Shown here piece by piece: positions 50,397-58,005 of a stretch of 64,000 nucleotides of DNA. This stretch comes from Peptococcus simiae. Its GTDB lineage: Bacteria; Bacillota; Peptococcia; Peptococcales; Peptococcaceae. The stretch covers positions 244,301 through 308,300 of the forward strand of contig NZ_JBJUVG010000002.1 of NCBI RefSeq assembly GCF_046097595.1, written 5' to 3'. Made by a program: the position numbers and the translations under genes. Numbering within the stretch: the first letter of the stretch is position 1; each line of letters starts with the position of its first letter. The notes under the pieces were generated by a model. The model saw only the letters and a list, made by a program, of their open reading frames with translations. It searched no databases and was not told the origin of the DNA.

Positions 50397-51065
50397 ATGT
50401 CAAAAGGCAAACATTATGAGATGTTTGATATTCTAGGCCCTATTATGGTCGGGCCATCCAGCTCCCATACAGCCGGCGCTTGTCGCTTAGCGGATATGGC
50501 GCGCCGCATTTATGGAAAGGACCTGACCGCTGTGACCTGCGAGCTCCACGGTAGCTTTGCCCACACCTATCAAGGGCACGGCAGCGACCGGGCCATTGCC
50601 GGCGGTCTTTTGGGCTATGCCCCTGATGATGAGCGGCTGGTAGAGGCCTTAGACCTCATTGCGCAAGCAGGGATTGACCTGGTCTTCCAACCGGCCGACC
50701 TGGGCAATGTCCATCCCAATACCATCCGCTTTTGCTTTCATCGGGACCAGGCAGCGGACTTCACCGTCACCGGCTCTTCCATTGGCGGTGGCAACATCCG
50801 GATCACGGATATAGATGGGACCGCCACTGATTTTACCGGCGAATACCCCACCCTCATCCTCCGCTACCCCGATTCCCCGGGCATGGTCTACTACGCCAGC
50901 AGTATTTGTCATGAAAATAATCTTAATATTGCGCATATGCATGTCAGCCGCCTTGACCAAACGGCAACCATGATTATTGAATTGGATGAGCCCTTTACCC
51001 CAGCGGTCACAGAGGCCTTCAGCCAATTGCCCAACCTGGACTTCTTTATTGCCATTGCACGTTAA
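50397..51065 (+). CDS. sdaAB: L-serine dehydratase, beta subunit
   Basis: 222 residues. First domain YEMFDILGPIMVGPSSSHTAGA is the SDH beta signature; the last 75 residues are an ACT domain (LILRYPDSPGMVYYASSIC). With the alpha subunit it makes an iron-sulfur, PLP-free enzyme that turns serine into pyruvate and ammonia. Divergent from rplS; ribosome site GAAAGGG 8 nt before ATG. Confidence 0.96.
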   Translation: MSKGKHYEMFDILGPIMVGPSSSHTAGACRLADMARRIYGKDLTAVTCELHGSFAHTYQGHGSDRAIAGGLLGYAPDDERLVEALDLIAQAGIDLVFQPADLGNVHPNTIRFCFHRDQAADFTVTGSSIGGGNIRITDIDGTATDFTGEYPTLILRYPDSPGMVYYASSICHENNLNIAHMHVSRLDQTATMIIELDEPFTPAVTEAFSQLPNLDFFIAIAR

Positions 51066-51074
51066 GGAGGAACT

Positions 51075-51944
51075 ATGTATACATCCGCTCAGTTACTTAA
51101 GCAGGCCTGCGAGGAAAATGGCTTGGACCTGGCCGAGGCAACCCTGCAACATGAATGTGAAAAAACCGGCACTTCCCGGGAAGACTATATCGAGGGGCTG
51201 AAAGAACGGTTGGCCGTTATGCGGCAGGCTGGTGAACGGGCCCGGAAGACCCCCCTCATGTCCCTATCCGGCTTAACCGGGGGCAATGCCTATAAATTGG
51301 ACCAATTGGCTCCGGAAAATAGCTATTTAGGGGCCCTACCGGTTAAAGCCATGGCCATTGCGGTATCGACCTCTGAAGTCAATGCCAAGATGGGTAAAAT
51401 TGTCGCCGCCCCAACAGCCGGTGCGGCAGGTATCCTACCGGCTGCCATCCTCGTTGCCGAAGAAGCCCTCAAGCTCAGCGAAGAAGAAATGATCAAGGGC
51501 CTACTGGTGGCCATTGCCATAGGTTATATCGTTGCCACCAACGCCACCGTCTCCGGTGCTGAAGGGGGCTGCCAGGTCGAATGTGGCGCAGCGGCCGCCA
51601 TGGCAGCTGCTGCCCTGGTCTACCTGCGGCAGGGCGACATCGATGCCGTATTTGACGCGGCCTCCATCGCCCTCATCAATATCATGGGGCTCGTCTGCGA
51701 CCCTGTCGGTGGCCTGGTTGAATTCCCCTGTGCCCTCCGGAATGCCGGCGGGGTCATGAATGCCATGAGCGCTGCGGACCTGGCCCTGGCCGGTGTTGAA
51801 TCCCTGGTCCCCTTCGATGAAGTGGTGCAGGCCCTGTATGCTGTCGGCTGCTCCATGCCGATGCAGCTCCGGGAAACCGCCAAGGGCGGCGTGGCCGTAA
51901 CCCCCTCTGCCCAAAGCGCCTGCCAGGCCTGTGGCCTTAAATAA
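51075..51944 (+). CDS. sdaAA: L-serine dehydratase, alpha subunit
   Basis: 289 residues. Core sequence APTAGAAGILPAAILVAEEA, GGCQVECGAAAAMAAAAL, GLVCDPVGGLVEFPCALRNA holds the cysteines that bind the [4Fe-4S] cluster. Ten nucleotides after sdaAB with AAGGAGG. Serine breakdown to pyruvate fits the PPDK module nearby for energy or carbon use in an amino-acid fermenter. Confidence 0.96.
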   Translation: MYTSAQLLKQACEENGLDLAEATLQHECEKTGTSREDYIEGLKERLAVMRQAGERARKTPLMSLSGLTGGNAYKLDQLAPENSYLGALPVKAMAIAVSTSEVNAKMGKIVAAPTAGAAGILPAAILVAEEALKLSEEEMIKGLLVAIAIGYIVATNATVSGAEGGCQVECGAAAAMAAAALVYLRQGDIDAVFDAASIALINIMGLVCDPVGGLVEFPCALRNAGGVMNAMSAADLALAGVESLVPFDEVVQALYAVGCSMPMQLRETAKGGVAVTPSAQSACQACGLK

Positions 51945-51959
51945 GCAAAACAAGCACAT

Positions 51960-51991
51960 AAAAAGCCCAGTTCAAATGAACTGGGCTTTTT
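51960..51991 (+). terminator. Terminator after sdaAA
   Basis: Fifteen-base-pair stem (51960-51974 with 51977-51991), T-run on the right. Confidence 0.9.
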
Positions 51992-51997
51992 GCCTAC

Positions 51998-52021
51998 AAA
52001 AAAACAGCCCCTAAGGGCTGT
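51998..52021 (-). terminator. Terminator after the tRNA cluster
   Basis: Stem ACAGCCC/GGGCTGT with a 4-nt loop and seven T on the minus strand. Confidence 0.85.
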
Positions 52022-52023
52022 CG

Positions 52024-52097
52024 CGACGCAGATGGGACTCGAACCCACGACCTCCAGCGTGACAGGCTGGCATTCTAACCAACTGAACTACTGCGCC
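52024..52097 (-). tRNA. tRNA-Asp (GTC)
   Basis: 74-nt cloverleaf; acceptor GGCGCAG/CTGCGTC, anticodon loop CTGTCAC, T-arm GTGGG/CCCAT. Last of a three-tRNA minus-strand cluster; CCA not encoded. Confidence 0.95.
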
Positions 52098-52100
52098 GTA

Positions 52101-52173
52101 TGGACGATGACGGGCTCGAACCGCCGACATTCTGCTTGTAAGGCAGACGCTCTCCCAACTGAGCTAATCGTCC
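52101..52173 (-). tRNA. tRNA-Val (TAC)
   Basis: 73-nt cloverleaf; acceptor GGACGAT/ATCGTCC, anticodon loop CTTACAA. Three nucleotides from tRNA-Asp and from tRNA-Glu. Confidence 0.96.
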
Positions 52174-52176
52174 GAA

Positions 52177-52250
52177 TGACCTGTAGGGGATTCGAACCCC
52201 TGAATGCCAGCGTGAAAGGCTGGTGAGTTAAGCCACTTCTCCAACAGGCC
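52177..52250 (-). tRNA. tRNA-Glu (TTC)
   Basis: 74-nt cloverleaf; acceptor GGCCTGT/ACAGGTC, anticodon loop CTTTCAC, T-arm AGGGG/CCCCT. First of the cluster, about 25 nt after the promoter. Confidence 0.95.
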
Positions 52251-52277
52251 GTGATTAAAGGCGTCTCACAAGAATAT

Positions 52278-52306
52278 ATTATACATGGTGTCGACGCCTT
52301 TTGCAA
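52278..52306 (-). promoter_or_regulatory. Promoter of the Glu-Val-Asp tRNA cluster
   Basis: Minus strand TTGCAA (52301-52306), 17-bp spacer, TATAAT (52278-52283). Confidence 0.8.
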
Positions 52307-52324
52307 GTACTTTTTACAATTTCT

Positions 52325-52813
52325 TTAAAGAATATTTTCTGCTGCCAGCTGGCGGATATTTTCCGTGTGAATCCGGTAAATCCGCATCTCACTGACCACC
52401 TGGGCCCCTATCTTTTGATAAAAGTCCAGGGCCGGCTGGTTCCAGTCCAGGCAACCCCATTCGAGGCGACCAAAGCCAGCTGCTACACATTCTTTGGCCA
52501 TCTGGACCATCAGGGCCCGGCCAATACCTTGAGACCGGAAGCCTTCATCAATATAAAGGGCATCAATATAGTAGCCGGATGCCCCGATAAAGGCAGAACA
52601 TACCGTATAAGCAAAGAGAAAACCAACGACCTCCCCTTCCCGCTCGGCAAAGAAGGCACGGGCCTGCCCGCTGGCCACTAGGTGAGCCAGCTGGTCGGCC
52701 GTCGCCGTAATATGGTCTTCCATTTTTTGATAGCGGCCAAGCTTTTTCATAAAGGCCCGCATGAGAGGCCCATCTTCTACCTGAGCTGACCGAATGATGA
52801 TTTTTTCTTGCAT
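52325..52813 (-). CDS. GNAT-family N-acetyltransferase
   Basis: 162 residues. Acetyl-CoA loop DEGFRSQGIGRALMVQMAKE and the C-terminal GCLDWNQPALDFYQKIGAQ are typical of the diamine/amino-acid type (close in style to SpeG-unrelated YhhY/Paia-like proteins with ALDFYxKxGA). The substrate is open. Own promoter upstream; ends only 18 bp before the -35 box of the tRNA cluster. Confidence 0.88.
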   Translation of the reverse strand: MQEKIIIRSAQVEDGPLMRAFMKKLGRYQKMEDHITATADQLAHLVASGQARAFFAEREGEVVGFLFAYTVCSAFIGASGYYIDALYIDEGFRSQGIGRALMVQMAKECVAAGFGRLEWGCLDWNQPALDFYQKIGAQVVSEMRIYRIHTENIRQLAAENIL

Positions 52814-52850
52814 AAGTCACCTTCTATGATCTTGCCGTGACGTGAACATT

Positions 52851-52879
52851 ATTTTACCGATTCTTCTCGTCAGCGTCAA
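52851..52879 (-). promoter_or_regulatory. Promoter of the GNAT gene
   Basis: Minus strand TTGACG (52874-52879), 17-bp spacer, TAAAAT (52851-52856), directly after the amidase gene start of the intergenic gap. Confidence 0.65.
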
Positions 52880-52888
52880 GTAAAACCC

Positions 52889-54847
52889 TTAATAAGAGAA
52901 ATACTTGACCAGGCCGTCATACATCCCTTGGGCCAGCTGGTTTTGATAGCTGTCGGTCGCCAAGCGGGCCTCGTCAAAAGCGGTTGTTAAGAACCCACAC
53001 TCAATGAGCACGGAGGGCACTTCATTTTCCCGTAAGACCGCAAAGTTACCGGTCCGGGTATAGGTCCGGGTCCCTGTAGCAGCATTCATGCTGGTCTGCA
53101 TGATTTTGGCAAATTCCTGCCGCATGTCCTTTTGGGCCGCACTGGTCAGCCGCAAGTTGCCATCATAGATATACACACCAATACCGACTGCATTCGGGTT
53201 CCCAGGTGCCGCATCGCCGTGAATTTCAACATAGGCATCTGCATTATTATCATTGGCGACCATGGCCCGACCGGCCAAGCTGATTCGCACCGGAGCCTTT
53301 TCCCGAATCATGATGACCTTGGCACCTGCAGCTTCTAATTTTTGCTTTAACTTCAAGGCCACTGGCGTATTAAAGGCCACTTCAGAGAGGCCGAGGACAC
53401 TGCCAATAGCGCCGGGGTCAACCCGGGTACCGGAGGTGTATTCACCATGACCCGGGCTGACGACAATAGTCTTACCAACCAGGCCCAGCTGGCCATTCTT
53501 ATGCTTTCGGACGGCCATAATGGAAAATTCGTCGCCTCTCCGATCCAGGCGGAAGTAGCCACCTGACTCTACTGTCGTAGCAATAATGACTTCATTATTG
53601 CTACCGGTCGTCTGCTGAAAGGACTGGAAAGGCGCCTTGCCAGCCACCGGGTTTGTGATTTGAGGATTGGCAGAAACACCACGAATGGCAACCTTCAATT
53701 GGTTGCCATTGTTTTTAAGCACATCCACCTGACCTTGGCCCACTTTGAAGGTCACTTCGTATTGGCCTAGGCCCGGGGTAACCCGCTTAACGGTAATAGG
53801 GTCTTTTTGATTTTGCCCGGTTGACTGGGCGGGAGCTGATGATGGTGCAGCGGCCGGTGTTTGCGGACGGCTGGTCGTTCCTTTGACGTATGCGCCGGTA
53901 ATCCAGCCCTTTTTCCCATTGGCCAGCTGGACCTGGTGCCAGCCGGAAGCACTGCTTAACCGGGTTAAAACATCCCCCTGCTTAACGGTATCTATAACTG
54001 GATAATCGGTCGAGGAGCCACTGCGGATGTTAACCACAGACCCGGTCACTTCAAGGTAGGCACTGCTCGCAGCACTGGTTGACTGGGTCGGGTTGGGAGG
54101 CGTCGGCGTTGAAGGGGTGGAGGGACTGCTGGGCTGGGGCTTCCCATAAGCCTCAAACTGAACCAGGATTTCAGAAATCCAGGCCTTTTGCCCATCCGGT
54201 AGGACGATTTGATAAAATTCGCCTACTTTATCCACAGCATCGTAGCGGACATCCTTATCTGCCTGGGCCAGGACCTCACTGTTGGTCGAGGCCTCTTTAA
54301 AAATAAGCCCCGGGGCATGGGTTACGGTAACGACCCCGCTAACCCCCGACCCAGCAGGTGTCTTCGCCTCTTGAGCCGCCGCTTCTGGCGGCGCTGGGGT
54401 CGGGCTGGTCACAGTGACGGTTCGGGTCGCATTGTCCCACCAGATATTCTGGCCCAGGCTCTCCCCGGCCACTCGGAGAGGGATCATAATCCGGTTGTTG
54501 ATCAACTGAATATTGACGTCAATCCCCTTGGCCTGGCCATTTAAATAGTAGACCTGCCGCCCATAAGGGAAGGCCAGGTTATTCTGGCCCAGCTGGACCG
54601 TAGCGGTCTGATTGGCCTGAGTCCACTCCACAGAAGCCCCTAGGGCACTGCTGACAAAGCGGATAGGCACCAGGGTCCGTCCATTTTGGATGACAGGGGG
54701 CACGTCCGTTTCAATCTTGCTGCCATTGACAATGATAGACGGCGCCGGCGCCGCTTCAGCCGGTGACGTAAAGTGCCCGGCTGCAAAAACCGATAGGGCT
54801 ACCACTGAGCCGGTAACTATTTTTTTAAGTAAACAACGGTTATCCAA
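52889..54847 (-). CDS. Secreted N-acetylmuramoyl-L-alanine amidase with stalk, SH3 and AMIN domains
   Basis: 652 residues from TTG at 54847 (GGAGG 9 nt upstream); the ATG at 54886 has no site. Signal peptide to about AEA (residue 33), a copper-amine-oxidase-N type stalk (QNGRTLVPIRFVSSALGASV and a second repeat), two SH3 modules (one with VVNIRSGSSTDYPVIDTV), Pro/Ser/Thr linkers, an AMIN-like domain, and a C-terminal Amidase_3: SPGHGEYTSGTRVDPGAIG (zinc His), Glu in GLSEVAFN, VEIHGDA and LIECGFLT. It cuts the bond between muramic acid and the stem peptide. It may act in cell separation. Confidence 0.92.
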   Translation of the reverse strand: MDNRCLLKKIVTGSVVALSVFAAGHFTSPAEAAPAPSIIVNGSKIETDVPPVIQNGRTLVPIRFVSSALGASVEWTQANQTATVQLGQNNLAFPYGRQVYYLNGQAKGIDVNIQLINNRIMIPLRVAGESLGQNIWWDNATRTVTVTSPTPAPPEAAAQEAKTPAGSGVSGVVTVTHAPGLIFKEASTNSEVLAQADKDVRYDAVDKVGEFYQIVLPDGQKAWISEILVQFEAYGKPQPSSPSTPSTPTPPNPTQSTSAASSAYLEVTGSVVNIRSGSSTDYPVIDTVKQGDVLTRLSSASGWHQVQLANGKKGWITGAYVKGTTSRPQTPAAAPSSAPAQSTGQNQKDPITVKRVTPGLGQYEVTFKVGQGQVDVLKNNGNQLKVAIRGVSANPQITNPVAGKAPFQSFQQTTGSNNEVIIATTVESGGYFRLDRRGDEFSIMAVRKHKNGQLGLVGKTIVVSPGHGEYTSGTRVDPGAIGSVLGLSEVAFNTPVALKLKQKLEAAGAKVIMIREKAPVRISLAGRAMVANDNNADAYVEIHGDAAPGNPNAVGIGVYIYDGNLRLTSAAQKDMRQEFAKIMQTSMNAATGTRTYTRTGNFAVLRENEVPSVLIECGFLTTAFDEARLATDSYQNQLAQGMYDGLVKYFSY

Positions 54848-54891
54848 GGTCTCTAACCTCCGTTTCTTTATAAAGCCTTGTACCACATCCT

Positions 54892-54920
54892 ATTGTAACG
54901 AAATTTAGCCTTGGCTTCAA
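54892..54920 (-). promoter_or_regulatory. Promoter of the amidase gene
   Basis: Minus strand TTGAAG (54915-54920), 17-bp spacer, TACAAT (54892-54897). A 7-bp hairpin TCCCTAC/GTAGGGA (54929-54945) lies just upstream and might be an operator. Confidence 0.6.
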
Positions 54921-54976
54921 TTCGCATATCCCTACAAAGTAGGGACAAATAAGCTACAGATTAATGACAGTTTAAA

Positions 54977-55015
54977 TAAAAAAAGCGTCGCCGCAAGAGC
55001 AGCAACGCTTTTGGT
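54977..55015 (-). terminator. Terminator after cspA
   Basis: Stem AAAAGCGT/ACGCTTTT with inner GC/GC pairs and a T-run on the minus strand into TTTATTT. Confidence 0.75.
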
Positions 55016-55020
55016 TCTTA

Positions 55021-55218
55021 TTAGAGTTTAACAACGTTAGCAGCTTGATCGCCACGATCGCCGCTGACTACGTCAAATTCTACGGCTTGGCCTTCATCTA
55101 AAGTTTTGAAGCCATCGCCTTCGATAGCGCTGAAGTGAACGAAAACGTCTTCGCCACCATCAACAGTAATAAACCCATAGCCTTTTTCAGCATTAAACCA
55201 TTTAACTGTTCCAGTCAT
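55021..55218 (-). CDS. Cold-shock protein, CspA family
   Basis: 65 residues from the ATG at 55218 (GGAGG 8 nt upstream); the frame to 55269 overruns the leader. RNA-binding motifs KGYGFITV (RNP1) and VFVHFSAI (RNP2), MTGTVKWFNAEKGYGFI opening. Acts as an RNA chaperone in the cytosol. It has a 146-nt leader with a large stem, described separately. The paralogue (cspA/B/C/D) cannot be fixed. Confidence 0.96.
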   Translation of the reverse strand: MTGTVKWFNAEKGYGFITVDGGEDVFVHFSAIEGDGFKTLDEGQAVEFDVVSGDRGDQAANVVKL

Positions 55219-55274
55219 CGTATTGACCTCCATAAAATTAGTCAGGATTGGCAACACAGAGTTGGACATAAAAA

Positions 55275-55330
55275 TTCACATATTGTAACGAATTACATGA
55301 ACACATATGTAACCCCTTACAATATGTGAA
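55275..55330 (-). promoter_or_regulatory. Long structured stem in the cspA leader
   Basis: A perfect 14-bp stem TTCACATATTGTAA (55275-55288) with TTACAATATGTGAA (55317-55330), then a 4 x 4 internal loop, then a second 6-bp stem TTACAT/ATGTAA (55293-55298 with 55307-55312) with an 8-nt loop. It is transcribed about 35 nt after the start and ends about 57 nt before the coding region. AU-rich, hence likely stable in the cold and loose when warm. Confidence 0.7.
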
Positions 55331-55370
55331 AAAATGATGACGCATATCTGTATTTCTTTACCCTGCGATA

Positions 55371-55399
55371 ATTATAGCAAGACCGTAATAAAAAAGCAA
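55371..55399 (-). promoter_or_regulatory. Promoter of cspA
   Basis: Minus strand TTGCTT (55394-55399), 17-bp spacer, TATAAT (55371-55376), giving a leader of about 146 nt. Confidence 0.75.
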
Positions 55400-55483
55400 C
55401 TCATAAAGCCGATTATATCGCTTGCATTAGATTATTCTTCTTTGCTTATCCTTTTCCTGGCAGGCCCTGCTGGCTACCCACCC

Positions 55484-55831
55484 TTAGGCTTGGCTGATTA
55501 GGGACAGGGCCTCATCACGGCTGGCGGCCAAGAGGAAAATCTTATCCAGGTTTACTAATTTTAAGAGCTTCATGATGTAGTCCTGCACATTGAAGAAAAC
55601 AATTTTACCTTGTTTTTCATTTACTTCTTTATAGAGGGAGATCAGCATCCCCAGGCCCGAGGAATCCATAAAGGTAACCCCTTCAAGGTTGACCATGACC
55701 TGGTAAATGTGCAAATCATTGATCCGGTTTTTGACCTCTTCTTTGAAGTCAAAGGACTCTTCAAGGGTAATTTCACCTTCAAAAATGACTTCCACGTAGC
55801 CATCATTACTTTTGACACAATAGCTTGCCAT
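55484..55831 (-). CDS. Anti-sigma-factor antagonist (STAS domain)
   Basis: 115 residues. The motif VTFMDSSGLGML holds the phosphorylatable serine (S57 or S58). Size and layout match SpoIIAA/RsbV-like proteins. Nine nucleotides after the phosphatase gene, which should remove the phosphate. No kinase (RsbW/SpoIIAB type) lies in the window, so the third partner must be elsewhere or the STAS protein works with a different binder. Confidence 0.9.
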   Translation of the reverse strand: MASYCVKSNDGYVEVIFEGEITLEESFDFKEEVKNRINDLHIYQVMVNLEGVTFMDSSGLGMLISLYKEVNEKQGKIVFFNVQDYIMKLLKLVNLDKIFLLAASRDEALSLISQA

Positions 55832-55839
55832 AGTGCCTC

Positions 55840-56979
55840 CTATAAACTGACTAAAATAATATTAACATCATCGTTTTGGCTAAATTGCCTGAGAGCAGAC
55901 CGCACTTCTGTCATAAAGGCGGGCGGGGCATAGAGGTCCACTAGGTCCGCTTCGTAAATAGACGCAATATCGCTATAATAGCGGGATGGCCGGCCAAAAA
56001 TAGGCAGCTCAAAAATCCCATCAGTGTAGAGCAAAAGGGCCTCATCCGCTGCGCAGGCATAACGGCCGTTTTCAAAGCTGGCGTCCTCAAATAAGCCCAA
56101 GGGCAGGGAGGATACCAGGTCCAGGGTCTCTATCCGGCTCTCCTTAAATAAAACTGGCGGCACGTGGCCGGCATTGGCCCAGAGAACGTCCTTTTTTTCT
56201 TTATTGTAGAGCAAGTAGCAGGCCGTTACAAAGAAATCATTCCTGGTGTTGGAGAAAAAGCGCCATAAATTGCCATTAATCTGGTCAAATAATTGGGCGG
56301 GATCCGCCCAATAGTCCTTCAGCTCGTACAACTTTTCTTTTAAAATGGCCACAATAATGGCCGCCGAGGCCCCATGGCCCTTGACGTCAGCAATGAAAAA
56401 GCCATAGGTATCGTCATCCACTTGCAAAAAGTCATAAAAGTCGCCGCCGACAAAATTGGCGGGCTGATAAATGAGGTCTACCTTCAGGGCACCACCAAAG
56501 GGGGTTCCCTTGGGCATAAAATCATTCAAAAGCTGGCGGGCCAGCTTCAGGTCCTGGCTAATTTCTGTGTACCTGGCATTTAAGTCGACGGTCGCCTTGC
56601 GCAAGCGGAGCAGGTTCCCCACTCGGATTAGGAGCTCATCCCCACTGACCGGCTTGGTCAAGAAGTCATCGGCCCCACTGGCCAAGCCATGGAGCCGGTG
56701 GCTCCGGTCTGTTAGGGCTGTCACCATAACGACAGGTAAAAAATTCTCCTGGCGTAGGTCTTTCATCATACGACAGAGTTCAAAACCATTTATATCCGGC
56801 AGCATCACATCTGTAATAACGAGATCGAGTTCCTTGCTGTTAAAAATTTGCATGGCCTCTAGGCCACTGGTGGCCTTATAAATATTGAGATTAAAATTGG
56901 AGGTCATCAAGTAACTTTCAAGCAACTCAATGTTCACTGCATAATCATCAATGATGAGTACAGAGGATTGGTCAGACAT
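55840..56979 (-). CDS. Response regulator with PP2C-type serine phosphatase
   Basis: 379 residues: receiver domain at 1-125 with D57 in LVITDVMLPD and the DDFLTKPVSG switch region, a short coiled linker, and an RsbU/SpoIIE PP2C domain from about 165 (VGGDFYDFLQVDDDTYGF, IADVKGHGASAA, ALLLYTDGIFE). A two-component signal likely switches on dephosphorylation of the STAS protein next door. The cognate histidine kinase is not in the window. Follows the DUF1292 gene by 14 nt; may be a tail of the alaS operon. Confidence 0.92.
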   Translation of the reverse strand: MSDQSSVLIIDDYAVNIELLESYLMTSNFNLNIYKATSGLEAMQIFNSKELDLVITDVMLPDINGFELCRMMKDLRQENFLPVVMVTALTDRSHRLHGLASGADDFLTKPVSGDELLIRVGNLLRLRKATVDLNARYTEISQDLKLARQLLNDFMPKGTPFGGALKVDLIYQPANFVGGDFYDFLQVDDDTYGFFIADVKGHGASAAIIVAILKEKLYELKDYWADPAQLFDQINGNLWRFFSNTRNDFFVTACYLLYNKEKKDVLWANAGHVPPVLFKESRIETLDLVSSLPLGLFEDASFENGRYACAADEALLLYTDGIFELPIFGRPSRYYSDIASIYEADLVDLYAPPAFMTEVRSALRQFSQNDDVNIILVSL

Positions 56980-56993
56980 AAACTGTCCTCCAT

Positions 56994-57308
56994 CTAGTGG
57001 TGATCATGGCTTTCGGCGGACTCGTTCCAGAAGTCAACCACCCGGTTCCATTCGTCGTCATCTTCAATTTCGTATAAGACGTCTTCCCCGTCTTCATCAA
57101 CAATTTTAAAGACCATGACAGTTGTTTCATCAGCTTCTTCTGTCTCCGGTTCATAGGGGGCAACGACGGCGTAAGAGCCCTCTTCAAAGTCAAAGTCACC
57201 GATCAGTTCAAAGGGGCGGCCTTCTTCGTTTTCGTCCACGAGGACAATGACGTTTTCCGGGAAAAGGTCTTCATTTTGCATCGCATCATCTGTTTGCTTG
57301 TTATCCAC
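56994..57308 (-). CDS. DUF1292-family protein (YrzB-like)
   Basis: 104 residues from the GTG at 57308, which has GGAGG 6 nt upstream and overlaps ruvX by 8 nt; the frame to 57407 is spurious. Highly acidic, with a core ENVIVLVDENEEGRPFELIG, SYAVVAPYEPE and VMVFKIVDEDGEDVLYEIED, typical of the family. Function unknown, but it is found next to ruvX and ireB across Firmicutes. Confidence 0.9.
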   Translation of the reverse strand: MDNKQTDDAMQNEDLFPENVIVLVDENEEGRPFELIGDFDFEEGSYAVVAPYEPETEEADETTVMVFKIVDEDGEDVLYEIEDDDEWNRVVDFWNESAESHDHH

Positions 57309-57732
57309 GACATACCTCCTGCCCAACAGGGCTATCCATCCACGTTTGTAATATGAGCACAGCAGCCAATTGGTCAACCTTCTTCTTCCGCTTCTTCCGG
57401 CTGACATCTGCCTGTAAGAGCACCTGGGTTGCCGCTACAGTGGTCAGTCGCTCATCCATCCAGTAGACCGGCAAGGGACAGGCTTGGGTGAGTGCCTCTG
57501 CAAAGCGCTGTGTTTCTTCGCTCTTGTAACCAAGGGTATTGTTCATATTTTTAGGCAAGCCGATAACCCAGGCCCCTGCCTCATAATTTTCAGCTAGGGC
57601 CTGAAGGTCACGAATGGCCTGGTCATCGCTCTTCCGCTCTAGGGTTTGGACGCCCTGGGCCGTTATCCCGAGGGCATCGCTCACGGCGACACCAATGCGG
57701 CGCTCACCGACATCTAATGCCATGACCCGCAT
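57301..57732 (-). CDS. ruvX: Holliday junction resolvase-like protein RuvX (YqgF)
   Basis: 143 residues. RNase H-like fold opening MRVMALDVGERRIGVAVSD with the metal Asp, VIGLPKNMNNT and WMDERLTTVAATQVLL. Implicated in processing the 5' end of 16S rRNA precursor and in Holliday junction cutting. Shares one base with the ireB stop. Order alaS-ireB-ruvX-DUF1292 is conserved. Confidence 0.95.
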   Translation of the reverse strand: MRVMALDVGERRIGVAVSDALGITAQGVQTLERKSDDQAIRDLQALAENYEAGAWVIGLPKNMNNTLGYKSEETQRFAEALTQACPLPVYWMDERLTTVAATQVLLQADVSRKKRKKKVDQLAAVLILQTWMDSPVGQEVCRG

Positions 57733-58001
57733 TAGTATCTCCGTGAGGGAAGGCCAATGTATTCTGTTAACATTTCTTCGATAAATTCATCCCGGTCAAT
57801 CTGCTTAATGAGGGCCCGGGCATTTTTGTAGCTGGTGATATAGGCCGGGTCACCACTTAAAAGATAGCCAACGATTTGATTGACCGGTTCGTAGCCCTTT
57901 TCTTCCAGGGCCCGATAAACCACGCGTAAAATATCTCTCGGGGTCATTTCATTTGACCCGGACTTATTAAAGTACATGGTTTCATCCATATCATTATGCA
58001 T
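57732..58001 (-). CDS. ireB: IreB-family regulatory phosphoprotein (DUF965)
   Basis: 89 residues, family length. RDILRVVYRALEEKGYEPVN and GDPAYITSYKNARALIKQID are diagnostic. In Enterococcus IreB is phosphorylated on Thr by the kinase IreK and limits cephalosporin resistance. MHNDMDETMYFNKSG holds a possible Thr target. Starts 4 nt after alaS. Confidence 0.93.
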   Translation of the reverse strand: MHNDMDETMYFNKSGSNEMTPRDILRVVYRALEEKGYEPVNQIVGYLLSGDPAYITSYKNARALIKQIDRDEFIEEMLTEYIGLPSRRY

Positions 58002-58005
58002 ACCA

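Noticed and set aside
52024..52250. Plus-strand frames over the tRNA cluster
   Set aside because: They translate tRNA complements; cloverleaf structure explains the sequence fully.
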